In this document: piece by piece, positions 9,507-18,736 of the stretch
How positions within the stretch are numbered: the stretch's first letter is position 1
How the letters are laid out: every line of letters begins with the position of its first letter
NCBI RefSeq assembly: GCF_006716565.1
Contig: NZ_VFPG01000001.1
Coordinates: 5,952,001-6,016,000, forward strand
Source: Nocardia bhagyanarayanae
GTDB lineage: Bacteria > Actinomycetota > Actinomycetes > Mycobacteriales > Mycobacteriaceae
DNA length: 64,000 bases
Reading direction: 5' to 3'
Notes under the pieces: generated by a model
Told to the model about the DNA's origin: nothing
What the model saw: only the letters and a program-made list of their open reading frames with translations
The model's database searches: none
Program-made: the position numbers and the translations under genes

Positions 9507-9983
9507 ATGGATCTCGCCGCCGTCGAAGCCGTGCGCCAACTGAAGTACCGGTACTTCCGGACCTTGGATCTCAAGCTCTGGGCGGAGTTCGCCGACACCC
9601 TCGCCGTCGACGCGGTCGGGCGCTACGGCACGCACGCGATGGGCGAGCCGCTCGTCTTGGACGGCCGCGAAGCGATCACCGACTTCATGCGCCAGAACGT
9701 CGGACCCACCATCGTCACCGTGCACATCGCAAATCATCCCGAGATAACCGTCGACGGCGACACCGCGACCGGGTCGTGGGCCTTCGAGGACACCGTCATC
9801 GCCACCGAATACGGCGTGTTGATCCGGGGCGCGGGATATTACGCCGATCGCTACCGTCGCGACGCCGACGGGCGGTGGCGCATCACCGAGACCGGCTACC
9901 GACGGATCTACGAGTCGAGCCAGTCGCTCGCCGACACACCGAGTCATCGACTGCTCAGCAACATGTGGGCCGACGAGGCCTGA
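9507..9983 (+). CDS. SnoaL-like / NTF2-fold nuclear transport factor 2 family protein
   Basis: Encodes 158 residues. The N-terminus DLAAVEAVRQLKYRYFRTLD is the typical opening helix of SnoaL_4-type proteins. It is followed by strands including IVTVHIANHPEITVDGDTATGSWAFEDTV and a C-terminal RITETGYRRIYE strand. These alpha+beta cone proteins can be hydratases, isomerases or ligand binders, and the substrate cannot be told. The ATG at 9507 matches the usual family start; no strong ribosome site is visible. The gene stands alone between small intergenic gaps. Confidence 0.8.
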   Translation: MDLAAVEAVRQLKYRYFRTLDLKLWAEFADTLAVDAVGRYGTHAMGEPLVLDGREAITDFMRQNVGPTIVTVHIANHPEITVDGDTATGSWAFEDTVIATEYGVLIRGAGYYADRYRRDADGRWRITETGYRRIYESSQSLADTPSHRLLSNMWADEA

Positions 9984-10110
9984 GCCGCCTCCGAACACCG
10001 CCGGGACGCGCGGAATCCGGACCAATACGCCCCGGTAGCGCGGCAACCGCTTGCGGCGGCGGCGATTACGCGGAATAGTCCGTTCGGATACCCACCAGAA
10101 AGGTCCCACG

Positions 10111-11202
10111 ATGGCAAACCGGTTCCGGCGGCGATCGTCGCGCGCGTTGGCGCTCGCCGCAGCCGCCCTGTCGCTGCTCGCGCCGACCGCCGGGGCCGCC
10201 GATACCGGGCCGCTGGCCTACATCCCGGTCGCGGGCGAGGGCGCGGTCGTCGTTCTCGACACCGGTAGCGACCGGATCGTCGGCCGAATCGAGGGAGTCG
10301 GACCGCAGGCCTCCGCGGTGACGGCCTCGCGGGACGGACAGCATCTCTACGTTCAGGCGTTCAACCCACCGTTCATCGGCGCCGACGACATAGCTGTCAT
10401 CGACCGCGCCACCGACAGCGTTACGGCCCGCATCCCGATCAGCGGCACCGACGGCATGACGCGACCGATCACCGATCCGGTCCGGGACCTCGTCTACGTC
10501 GTCACCGCTCGCCCGTCCATCGACGTGCTGAGCACCACGTCCAACACGCTGGTCCGGTCGATGCCGCTGCCGTCGCTCGCGCTCGCCGCCGCCATCGCAC
10601 CGGACGGTGAACGTCTCTACGCGGTGTTCGCCGACTCGACCGCCGCCGCGTTCGACCCCGAGAGCGGATTCCAGCTCGGCGAACGCATTCAGATCGACGG
10701 CTCGGTGCCCGCGTTCGCCGCGGTCTCCCCGGACGGCCGCAAGCTGTACGCGATGAACGCGCTCGGCGACAACGTCTCGGTGATCGACACGGAGTCCTGG
10801 CAGCGGCTCGGCGCCATCGCGCTCCCGGCGGGCAGCGCCCCGGTATCGGGCGCGTTCAGCCCGGACGGCGATCGGCTGCTGGTGGCCACGCCGGGCGCGA
10901 ACGCGGTCCAGGTCGTCGACGTGGCGGCCGATCGCGTGACGGGCACGGTCCCCGTGGATGCGCCGGTCTCGGTCAACTTCACCGCCGACGGCGCCAAGCT
11001 CTACGTGGGCAGCCTTGGCCCGCAGTCCGCACCGGTCGTCTCGCCCATCGCCGGGTTCGATCCGGCCGCGCTGCTCCAGCCCCTCGTGCGGGCGAGCAAC
11101 AGGCCGAGCTCGGTGATCCCGTTCGACGCGGCCGCGCTGCGTCCCAGCGGATCACCGATCGCCACCGGCGCGGCCCCCGGCGCGGGCGCTTTCCCGAACT
11201 GA
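10111..11202 (+). CDS. Secreted YVTN-type beta-propeller protein
   Basis: Encodes 363 residues. A Sec signal peptide (RRRSSRALALAAAALSLLAP, ending near AGAAD) is followed by repeated blades of about 40 residues with the pattern V-x-V-I-D-T/R-A-T-x-x-V and S/A-P-D-G-x-x-L/R-Y, for example VSPDGRKLYAMNALGDNVSV and FSPDGDRLLVATPGANAVQV. These are YVTN/cytochrome cd1-like propeller repeats without heme-binding CxxCH motifs, so it is probably a ligand-binding or surface propeller rather than an enzyme. The C-terminal tail is Pro/Ala/Gly-rich. The ATG at 10111 is preceded by AGAAAGG. Confidence 0.85.
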   Translation: MANRFRRRSSRALALAAAALSLLAPTAGAADTGPLAYIPVAGEGAVVVLDTGSDRIVGRIEGVGPQASAVTASRDGQHLYVQAFNPPFIGADDIAVIDRATDSVTARIPISGTDGMTRPITDPVRDLVYVVTARPSIDVLSTTSNTLVRSMPLPSLALAAAIAPDGERLYAVFADSTAAAFDPESGFQLGERIQIDGSVPAFAAVSPDGRKLYAMNALGDNVSVIDTESWQRLGAIALPAGSAPVSGAFSPDGDRLLVATPGANAVQVVDVAADRVTGTVPVDAPVSVNFTADGAKLYVGSLGPQSAPVVSPIAGFDPAALLQPLVRASNRPSSVIPFDAAALRPSGSPIATGAAPGAGAFPN

Positions 11203-11263
11203 GTCCGCCCCGCCCGTTCGGCCCCTGCGGATAGTCTCGTCGGAGACCATCGAGGAGGCGACG

Positions 11264-14200
11264 GTGCCCGCAATCCCGCTGATCGGCCGGGACCATCCGG
11301 CGGCGCTGCTGCGGGAAGCGCTGCGCCGCACGGTGTCCAGCCACGGCGGTATGACGCTGGTGTCCGGCGAGGCGGGGATCGGCAAGACCGCGCTCGTCAC
11401 CGAGGTCGTCGGTGAGTTCGGACCGGACGCGGCGCTGGTGCTCACCGCGACGGCGTGGCAAGGCGACGGCACGCCGGGATTCTGGCCGTGGGTCCAGGTC
11501 CTGCGCGGGCTGCGCCGGGTCGCGACGCCCGGGCAGTGGGCGGCGGTCGACGATGCCGCGGGCAACGCGCTGTCCCACCTGATCGGCGAGTCCCGCGAGG
11601 GCGCACCGGCGAGCGCCTCGCTGTTCCGCATCGGTGACGCGGTGTCCGAGGCGCTGCTCGCCGCCTGCGCCGTGCGGCCGGTCTTCGTGGTGATCGACGA
11701 CCTGCACCGGGCTGATCCCGCCTCGCTTCAGGTTCTCGCGTTCGTAGCGCGGCACCTGTGGTTCGAGCGCCTAGCCCTGGTCGGCACGGTGCGCGACACC
11801 GAGATCGCCGCGGACGACCACCCGCTGCGCGCGGTGTTCGGCGAGGTGTCGGCCGCCGCGCACACCATCGAGCTCACCGGTCTGGACGACGAGCAGATCG
11901 GCTCGTTGGTCACCGCGCTGACCGGACAGCGTCCACCGGAGCGGATCGTCGCCACGCTGCGCGCCCTCACCGGAGGCAATCCGTTCCTGATCGAACAGGC
12001 GACACGGCTGTGGGACGCGGGTCGTCCCCTCGACAGCCTCACCCCTGGCGTGCGCCAGACCCTCGACGCGCGCCTCGCGCCGCTGCCCGCCGCGGCGGTG
12101 GACGCGCTGACCACCGCGGCGCTGCTCGGTCGCGAGTTCACCGTTCCGGCCCTCGCCGCGAGCACCGGCCGCGCCGATTCCACCGACCTGTTGGCGACCG
12201 CCGTGCGGGCCCGGCTGGTGACCAACGACGGGGACCGCTATGCCTTCGCCCACGACCTGATCCGCGAGACACTGCTCGCCCGCCTCGATCCGGCCGAGAC
12301 GAGGGCGCGGCACGCGGCGATCCTCGCGGCGCTCGAACGCCTCCCACGTGCGGTCTCCGGCGCGACGGCCGGCGATCTCGCCCATCACGCCCACCGCGCG
12401 GGCGACGCGGTCGACCCCGAGCGCACGCTGCGCTACCTGCTCGCGGCGGCGCACGACGCCTGCGGACGACTCGCCGCGCGCGAGGTCGCCGCCCACTACG
12501 CGCACGCGCTCGAACTCGTCCCGGACGCCGACACCGAGCTGCGCGGCCGTATCGCCCTGGGACTCGCCGCCGCCCAACGTGATGCGGGCGAGCTGGTCGC
12601 GGCCCGGCACACCTACGACAGTCTGCTCGCCACCGCGGATCGCGCGCCCGAGCTGTTCGCGCGCGCGGCACTCGGCAGGCACGAACTCGGCATGCCCGAT
12701 CCGGAACGCGAGGCCGAGCGCGAGATCGACCTCATGGAACGCGCGCACGAACTGCTGCTGACCCAACGTCCGCGCACCGATCCCCTCGCCGTGCGGGTGC
12801 TGGCCGCGGGCACCAGGGTGCGCGTGCACACCGGCACCGCCCGGCACGACACCGTCGACCGGATCAGCGCCGAAACCCTCACGCTGGCCCGCGAATCCGG
12901 CGACGACACCGCGTTGTCCGATGCGCTGCTCGCCCGCCACGACGCCATCTGGCAGCCCGGCACCGCGCGCGAACGTCTCGCTCTCGCAGACGAACTCGGC
13001 GCTCTCGGCCACGTCGGAGACGCGGCATTGCAGGCCGGGCTGCTGCGCTTCGTCGCGCTGCTCGAGCTGGGTGATCCCCGCGCGCACACCGAATTGGCCG
13101 ATCTCACGGCGCGGGCCGAACGCGCGCGCTCGCCGCGCTATCGTTTCGTCGCGCTGTCACGCACCGGCGCGTTGGCCATGGTGCGCGGGCGGTTCGCGGA
13201 AGCGCGCGCCGCGATCGACGACGCGTACGCGCTCGGCGCTCGGCTCGGTGAGGTCGATTTGGTGCCGCTGTGGCTCGAACAACGCTGGACCCTGGCGCTT
13301 TTCACCGACGACCTGGACGAAGCCGGATCGCTCGTCGGCCGCTACCGCGAGCTCGCGGGCGACTACACGGCCGTTCCGGAGCTGATCACCGCCGCCCGCC
13401 GCGGCGACACCGAGCGGGTGGCGCACCGAGCCGCCGACATCGAATCGCTGTATCGGGTCTATCCCCGGCATTTCCACGCGGGCGTCCTGGTTGCCCAGGC
13501 GCACGCCGCGCTGGTCCTCGACGATGCCGAACTGCGAGAGACGGTGCGCACCAGGCTGATTCCGTATGAACGCTACTGGGCGGTGGTGGCAGGCGGCGGC
13601 GCGGTGTACGGCCCCTACGCCTACTGGCTCGGGCGCGTCTGCCAGGCCGCGGGCGACACCGCCACCGCCGCCGAGCATTTCCAGACCGCCGCCGAGGTCG
13701 CGCACCGCCTGCGTGCCCAACCGTGGCTGGACGCCGCCCGCGATCAACTGCGGCTGCTCTCGCACCGGCAGCCTGCGACCACGCCGGAACCGAAGCCTCA
13801 GCCTGACAACGAGTTCCGCTTCGACGGCGCGGTCTGGGTGCTGCGGTTCGACGGACGGACCGCACACCCGCCCGACGCCAAAGGCCTGCGCGATCTGCAC
13901 GTCCTCGTCGGGCATCCCGGTCAGGACATCCCGTCCCTGGAGTTGTCCAGCGCACCCGACAAGGGGATCGTGCGGGCGGCGACCGCGCTGGGCTCCGACC
14001 CGGTGCTGGACGACCAGGCCAAGGCCTCGTATCGGCGGCGGCTGAGCACCCTGGACGCCGAGATCGATCGCGCCACCGACCTCGGCCGCGACGATCGCGC
14101 CGTTGAGCTGGACCGTGAGCGCGCGGCTCTGCTGGATGAACTGCGCCGCGCCGCGGGCCTCGCCGGACGCACCCGCAGGCTCGGCGACGACGCCGAGCGG

Positions 14201-14350
14201 GCGCGCAAGACGGTGTCGGCCCGCATCCGCGACGCGCTGCGCCGCCTCGACGGCGTGCATCCCGAGCTGGCCGAGCATCTGCGCGCCTGTGTCTCGCTCG
14301 GGCTGGTCTGCCGCTACCAACCACAGCGCGAGATCCGCTGGACGCTGTGA
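11264..14350 (+). CDS. Large AAA ATPase/TPR regulator-like protein
   Basis: Encodes 1,028 residues from GTG at 11264, preceded by GAGGAGG. An N-terminal AAA_16 NTPase module carries Walker A GEAGIGKT (35-42) and a Walker B VFVVIDDLHRADP (near 145), followed by the arm typical of LuxR/SARP-associated STAND ATPases. The long middle is helical repeats of TPR type. The last about 180 residues form a distinct domain (FRFDGAVWVLRFDGRTAHPP, DAKGLRDLHVL, then ARKTVSARIRDALRRLDGVHPEL) that is recurrent at the end of actinobacterial AAA regulators and ends in a helix-rich, possibly nucleic-acid-binding part. There is no LuxR HTH. Role: probably a signal-responsive regulator with unknown target. The palindrome at 14351-14365 lies just downstream. 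Confidence 0.85.
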   Translation: MPAIPLIGRDHPAALLREALRRTVSSHGGMTLVSGEAGIGKTALVTEVVGEFGPDAALVLTATAWQGDGTPGFWPWVQVLRGLRRVATPGQWAAVDDAAGNALSHLIGESREGAPASASLFRIGDAVSEALLAACAVRPVFVVIDDLHRADPASLQVLAFVARHLWFERLALVGTVRDTEIAADDHPLRAVFGEVSAAAHTIELTGLDDEQIGSLVTALTGQRPPERIVATLRALTGGNPFLIEQATRLWDAGRPLDSLTPGVRQTLDARLAPLPAAAVDALTTAALLGREFTVPALAASTGRADSTDLLATAVRARLVTNDGDRYAFAHDLIRETLLARLDPAETRARHAAILAALERLPRAVSGATAGDLAHHAHRAGDAVDPERTLRYLLAAAHDACGRLAAREVAAHYAHALELVPDADTELRGRIALGLAAAQRDAGELVAARHTYDSLLATADRAPELFARAALGRHELGMPDPEREAEREIDLMERAHELLLTQRPRTDPLAVRVLAAGTRVRVHTGTARHDTVDRISAETLTLARESGDDTALSDALLARHDAIWQPGTARERLALADELGALGHVGDAALQAGLLRFVALLELGDPRAHTELADLTARAERARSPRYRFVALSRTGALAMVRGRFAEARAAIDDAYALGARLGEVDLVPLWLEQRWTLALFTDDLDEAGSLVGRYRELAGDYTAVPELITAARRGDTERVAHRAADIESLYRVYPRHFHAGVLVAQAHAALVLDDAELRETVRTRLIPYERYWAVVAGGGAVYGPYAYWLGRVCQAAGDTATAAEHFQTAAEVAHRLRAQPWLDAARDQLRLLSHRQPATTPEPKPQPDNEFRFDGAVWVLRFDGRTAHPPDAKGLRDLHVLVGHPGQDIPSLELSSAPDKGIVRAATALGSDPVLDDQAKASYRRRLSTLDAEIDRATDLGRDDRAVELDRERAALLDELRRAAGLAGRTRRLGDDAERARKTVSARIRDALRRLDGVHPELAEHLRACVSLGLVCRYQPQREIRWTL

Positions 14351-14365
14351 TCCAGCATCGCTGGA
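14351..14365. promoter_or_regulatory. Palindrome between the AAA regulator and MBL genes
   Basis: TCCAGC-atc-GCTGGA is a perfect 6-bp inverted repeat directly after the regulator's stop; a third half-site, TCCAGCG, follows at about 14371. It could be an operator for the gene at 14408 or a weak terminator. Confidence 0.35.
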
Positions 14366-14407
14366 TTCGATCCAGCGCCTCAGGGGTGAGACCGAAAGGA
14401 GCACACC

Positions 14408-15043
14408 ATGCGCCAGATCGCACCCCGGCTGTGGCAGACCGAGACGTTGAGCCCATTTCCCGGCCTGACCACCAACGCCTACCTGTGGACCACACCCGAG
14501 GGCAACGTGCTGTTCTACAACACCACGCTCACCGCGGAGTTCGATCGGATGGCCGAACTCGGCGGTGTGGCACACCAGTACCTGAGCCATCGCGACGAGA
14601 TCGCGTCCTCGCTGGCCACAGTCCGTGACCGATTCGGCGCCCGGCTGCACGTCCACAAGGCCGACGCGGTCGAGGTCACCCAGACCGCCGTAGACGACCC
14701 GTTCGACAGCAGGCACGTCGCGATCGCCGGGCTCGAGGTGATCCCCACGCCGGGTCACACCGTCGGCAGCGCCAGCTACCTGGCCACCATCGACGGCAAG
14801 CGGTACCTGTTCACCGGCGACACGATCATCCTCGGCCAGGACGGCTGGTGGGCCGGATACCTGGAGGGGCACAGCGACCGCGAGACGTTGCTCGCCAGTC
14901 TCGACCTGCTGGCCGAGCTCACCCCGGACGTCGTCGTGTCCAGCGCCTTCATGGGCGAATCGGGCGTCACCGAACTCGGCGACCGCCCGTGGGCCGACTG
15001 CGTGGCCGAGGCGCGCCGGGCGCTGGTCGGCGACGGGAAGTGA
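14408..15043 (+). CDS. MBL-fold metallo-hydrolase-like protein
   Basis: Encodes 211 residues; the ATG at 14408 follows AAAGGAG. It has the metallo-beta-lactamase fold pattern: N-terminal NAYLWTTPEGNVLFYN, the PTPGHTVGS strand with a metal-ligand His, LFTGDTII with the bridging Asp, and SSAFMGESG near the end. The canonical HxHxDH motif is reduced to SHRDE, so the metal site is incomplete or altered. Activity is uncertain. The spacing of 57 bases after the AAA regulator allows co-transcription. Confidence 0.8.
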   Translation: MRQIAPRLWQTETLSPFPGLTTNAYLWTTPEGNVLFYNTTLTAEFDRMAELGGVAHQYLSHRDEIASSLATVRDRFGARLHVHKADAVEVTQTAVDDPFDSRHVAIAGLEVIPTPGHTVGSASYLATIDGKRYLFTGDTIILGQDGWWAGYLEGHSDRETLLASLDLLAELTPDVVVSSAFMGESGVTELGDRPWADCVAEARRALVGDGK

Positions 15044-15214
15044 GGCCCGCGCGCAGATCGGTCTCCGGACCGCCGCCGGTGCACCTCGGGGCGACCGCCC
15101 TTTGAGCCAGTTGCGCGACCGAGGCGCGGCGGGAATTACACGCCGACGGGCCCTCGCGCGCAGAACAGTCCACTTTCGGGACGCTGGCGCTGGACGGATC
15201 AGGATCGCCGTCGC

Positions 15215-16273
15215 ATGCTGCACAACATGTCCTCGTTAGCGCCCGATGAATTCCGTTCCGAGACCATCTATCTCAACACCGCCTCGTACGGACTGCCGTC
15301 CCGGCGGGCGCTGACCGCGACAGCCGAGGCCAGCGCCCGCTGGGCCGCAGGACGGGGCGGGCCGATGACCGACGACGCGCTGGTGCCCGAGCTGCGCGCG
15401 AAGTTCGCCAGGCTGCTGACTGGGGCGCACCCGGACCACATCGCGCTCGGCAGCGGTGTCGCGGGGCTGGTCGGCCTGGTGGCCGCCGCGCTGCCACCCG
15501 GCGCTGAGGTGCTGCTCGCGGCAGGCGAATTCGCCTCGGTGTCCATGCCTTTCGTGCATCGCGGCGACCTGGCAGTGCGGGTGGTTCCGCTGGCGGAGCT
15601 GGCCGCGCAGGTGCGACCCGAGACCGCGCTCGTGGCGGTCAGCGTCGTGCAGTCCGCCGACGGCCGGATCACCGATCTGACGGAACTCCGCGCCGCCACC
15701 GCGGTCAACGGCGCCCGGCTGCTGGTCGACGCCACCCAGGCCGCCGGTTGGCTACCGCTGAACTTCGCCGACGCCGATTACTGGGTCTGCGCGACCTTCA
15801 AGTGGCTGATCGGCGCGCGCAGCACGGCGTTCTTCGCCGCCGCGCCCGAGGCCACCGCCGAACTGCGTCCGATCGGACCGAGCTGGTACGCGGCCGAGGA
15901 CCGGTGGGCCGAGCTTTACGATCCGCGCGCGCTGGCCGCTACCACCCGCCGCTTCGACGCGACCCCCGACTGGCTTGGCGTCGTCGCCGCGTCGGCCGGC
16001 CTGAGCCTGATCGAGGAGCTGACCGTCGAGAAGATCAACGCGCACAACCTGGATCTGGCGGACCGTTTCCGTGCGGGTCTCACCGCGCTCGGCCGGGAGC
16101 CCGGGCCGGGGCGTTCGGCGATCGTCGTGGTCCCCGGCGCCGCCGATCTCGCGCCGCGGCTGGAGAGGGCGGATGTCATCGCGTCGGCCAGGGCGGGCGC
16201 GCTGCGGTTCGCGTTCCACCTCTACAACGACGAGAGGGATGTGGATCGGGCGCTTGATGCGCTGGACATCTGA
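15215..16273 (+). CDS. Class V aminotransferase-fold PLP enzyme
   Basis: Encodes 352 residues. It opens with YLNTASYGLPSRRAL, the usual class V substrate-loop start. LLVDATQAAG supplies the PLP-ring Asp and CATFKWLIGARS the Schiff-base Lys, so the cofactor site looks intact. The family includes cysteine desulfurases, kynureninases and isopenicillin N epimerase-like enzymes; the absence of a flexible Cys loop argues against cysteine desulfurase. The substrate is unknown. A second ATG at 15227 is an alternative start; neither has a strong ribosome site. Confidence 0.85.
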   Translation: MLHNMSSLAPDEFRSETIYLNTASYGLPSRRALTATAEASARWAAGRGGPMTDDALVPELRAKFARLLTGAHPDHIALGSGVAGLVGLVAAALPPGAEVLLAAGEFASVSMPFVHRGDLAVRVVPLAELAAQVRPETALVAVSVVQSADGRITDLTELRAATAVNGARLLVDATQAAGWLPLNFADADYWVCATFKWLIGARSTAFFAAAPEATAELRPIGPSWYAAEDRWAELYDPRALAATTRRFDATPDWLGVVAASAGLSLIEELTVEKINAHNLDLADRFRAGLTALGREPGPGRSAIVVVPGAADLAPRLERADVIASARAGALRFAFHLYNDERDVDRALDALDI

Positions 16274-16432
16274 GGGCTCCTCGGGAGCGTCGAGAGACGA
16301 ACTCTGCGTTCCGGATCGGACGACTCCGCCACCGATTTGCCCGGACGGACGTGGTGTCCAGGGGAGCGCAGGCAGACGCGACGTCGGAGCCGGGCCCGAC
16401 GTCCACGGCCGGAACACAACCGGATGTGCGCC

Positions 16433-16438
16433 TAGAGT
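16433..16438 (+). promoter_or_regulatory. Possible -10 element of a near-leaderless promoter
   Basis: TAGAGT fits the actinobacterial TAnnnT -10 and lies 8 bases before the ATG at 16447. Transcription would start at or close to the start codon, and no ribosome site is visible there. Confidence 0.35.
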
Positions 16439-16446
16439 TTGGGCTC

Positions 16447-17453
16447 ATGAGTGATCGCAGTGCACGTCGTCGGGGCTCGATCTCATCGGTCCGTTCCGAG
16501 GACGACCGCAGGGACGGCACCGCGGCGAATCTCCGAGCGGGAAGGCGTCTTTCGCGCTTCGCCGCCTTGGTCGCCGCCGCGGCAGCACTGAGCGCCACCA
16601 CCGGTATCGGCCCCACGCACGCCGAGCCGGTCGCCGCCGGGGCACGCTATGTCGCGCTAGGCGCCTCGTACGCCGCCGGTCCGGGCATCACGCCGATGCT
16701 CGACGAGGGATGCCTGCCCTCGGCCCGCAACTACCCCGGGCAACTCGCCGAAACGCTCGGCCTGGAGCTCGTCGACGTCACCTGCTCAGGCGCCACAACC
16801 GCCAACATCCTCGACCAACCACAGCGCTTGCCCAGCGGGCCGGTGATGCCGCCGCAGATCGGCGCGGTCACACCGGACACCGAACTGGTCACGATCACCA
16901 TCGGCGGCAACGATCTCGGGCTGATCGGCGGCATGATCGCGCGCAGCTGCGGACCGGGACTCGTCGGCGCGCTCTCCGTGGTCTCGTTCCTGGCCTCGGA
17001 GGTTTGCACGAGCGTCCTCGGCGATTCCGCGGAACCCACCCCAGCCGATTTCGAACGGGTGCAACGAGCGATCGCCGACGTCGTGCGCGCCGTCCAGTCG
17101 GCAGCACCGAACGCGACCGTCCTGCTCGTCGAATACCTCCCGGTCCTCGACCACGACGGCGCCATCTGCGCGAAAGCGCCCTCTCCCAATCGGATGCCGA
17201 GGCCGCGCGCCGCACTTACGACGGCTTGATCGCCGCCACCCGCGCCGCCGCCCACGAAACCGGCGTGGAAACCGTGTCGATCCCGAACGCCGACGACCAC
17301 AACGCCTGCGCCACCTCCCCGTGGACCTACGGCTTCAACAGCCCCCTGAACTCGGACGCACCGGAGATCGGCCTCGTCGCCACCTCCTACCACCCGAATA
17401 TCGAGGGGATGACCGCCGTCGCCAGCCAGCTCGCTCACGCCCTCGCCAGGTGA
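16447..17453 (+). pseudogene. Secreted SGNH/GDSL-type esterase, frameshifted
   Basis: The ATG at 16447 starts a protein with a twin-Arg-rich N-terminus and a hydrophobic segment (FAALVAAAAALSATTG), then YVALGASYAAGPG (block I with nucleophile Ser), TIGGNDLGLIGG (block III) and Cys pairs typical of secreted lipases of the SEST type. The first frame ends at 17229 with an unrelated tail. From about 17180 the homologous C-terminus continues in another frame (LSQSDAEAARRTYDG), reaching SYHPNIEG with the catalytic His and ending at 17453. One base is missing, or two are extra, near GCGCCCTCTCCC. It could be a real mutation or a sequencing error; restoring the frame would give about 335 residues. 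Confidence 0.8.
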
Positions 17454-17601
17454 CTGCTCAGCCAAATGCCCTGGGCCACAGAGCTTTGCGTTGTTCAAGA
17501 CCTCGGCGAGCCCCCACTCCACCACTGCACAGTTTGCCGGTCGGAGTCCGTCTACTTTGTGCGGCTGCAACAGAGGTTCGCTCACTGCGTCAGCTCCCCA
17601 A

Positions 17602-17707
17602 CCACCATTTGACTACGCTCGATAGAGAAATGGCGGTGCGCTGGATCGACGGTAGTCAAATGGCGGCTTTTGAATATCGTTCAGCCACCATTTGACTACC
17701 GTCGATC
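17602..17707. repeat. Three-copy inverted repeat / hairpin between convergent genes
   Basis: A 23-base arm at 17644-17666 pairs with 17685-17707 (22 of 23 positions) around an 18-base loop; the core is GTAGTCAAATGG / CCATTTGACTAC. A third, imperfect copy (core ACCATTTGACTAC) lies at 17602-17623 in the orientation of the second arm. It sits between the stops at 17453 (+) and 17748 (-). The position suits a bidirectional terminator; the third copy suggests a small repeated element or protein-binding array. No Rho-independent T tract is seen. Confidence 0.7.
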
Positions 17708-17747
17708 TCCCTCCGTTTCCCGGAAGCCCCGCCGTCGACGGGTCGAC

Positions 17748-18608
17748 TTACGGGAATCGCTTTGTGATCGCCGCCGCGATCGCCTCTGGTTCGTGTTCCT
17801 GAATGAAGTGCCGCGCGCGTGGCAGCTCGACTATGTCGAGATCGGTGAAGGCCGCACGCATCCGCGGGATACATGCGTTCGGACGGAATACCATGTCCCG
17901 CATTCCCCACACCAACAGGGCCGGCTTGTCGCCGAGCAGGGCGGGCACGTCGCGGGCGAGTTGGGCCAGTAGCGGGCGTGCGGCGCGAATTTCCTTGGGA
18001 GTCGCGGCAAGTCCGCGCCGAGCTTCCGCGGTGGGCTGCACCGCGCGGTAGTGGTCGGCCTCGGCCGGGGTGAGCTTGCGCCCGAGCTCTGCGAGCAGAA
18101 CGCGCTCGACGAGGAAATTCTGTTCGAGTATTCGCCGCTGCATCGGACGGCTACCCATGATCACGCTGAAAGCCCGGTTGGCCAGCGCTTCGACCGGCCA
18201 GAACACGGTGTTGCCCAGCACAACCCCGCGCACCCGATCCGCGCGCGCAGTGACCGCGCTCAGACCGATGGGTCCACCCCAATCCTGTCCCATCACAACG
18301 AAACCATCGAGCTGCAGATGATCGATCAGCTCGCCGAGAATCGCGGTGTGCTCGGCGATGGTGTAACCGAAACCCGCAGGGCGTTCGGACAATCCGAAAC
18401 CCAGGGAGTCGAGCGCGATACATCGATACCGGCCACGCAGGTCCTTCACGATGTGGCGGTACAGGAAACTCCACGTCGGAGAGCCATGACAGAACAGGAT
18501 CGGCGGTCCGGTCCCCTCGTCGATGTAGTGCACCCGGCCAACGGACGAGTCGAACCAGCGCGACTCGAAAGGGTATAGATTCCTATCGGGAACGTAATCG
18601 ATCAACAT
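17748..18608 (-). CDS. Haloalkane dehalogenase-like alpha/beta hydrolase
   Basis: Encodes 286 residues; the ATG at 18608 follows AGGGAGGG. It has HGSPTWS (oxyanion region, about 41-47) and GQDWGGPIG with Asp109 as nucleophile followed by the halide-stabilising Trp, the haloalkane dehalogenase signature instead of the GxSxG of esterases. A candidate third acid is the Asp in WGMRDMVFRP, as in subfamilies I/III, and the base is the His in RARHFIQEHEP. The Ser in HGSP replaces the Asn or Glu used by characterised subfamilies, so halide stabilisation needs testing. The enzyme would cleave carbon-halogen bonds of haloalkanes; related Asp-nucleophile hydrolases act on epoxides. Confidence 0.82.
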   Translation of the reverse strand: MLIDYVPDRNLYPFESRWFDSSVGRVHYIDEGTGPPILFCHGSPTWSFLYRHIVKDLRGRYRCIALDSLGFGLSERPAGFGYTIAEHTAILGELIDHLQLDGFVVMGQDWGGPIGLSAVTARADRVRGVVLGNTVFWPVEALANRAFSVIMGSRPMQRRILEQNFLVERVLLAELGRKLTPAEADHYRAVQPTAEARRGLAATPKEIRAARPLLAQLARDVPALLGDKPALLVWGMRDMVFRPNACIPRMRAAFTDLDIVELPRARHFIQEHEPEAIAAAITKRFP

Positions 18609-18736
18609 TGGGCCCTCCCTCCGACCGCAGACTACATGTGGTTCACCGGGACGGGGTAGCCACATGATCAACCTGCCCTCTCGGGGCGGAGCCCGCCGTG
18701 CCGGTGTCGTTGCAGGCTATCGCTAGTGGCCGCCGA

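Noticed and set aside
17602..17707. CRISPR array
   Set aside because: Only three repeat copies, in mixed orientation, with unequal spacing and no cas gene.
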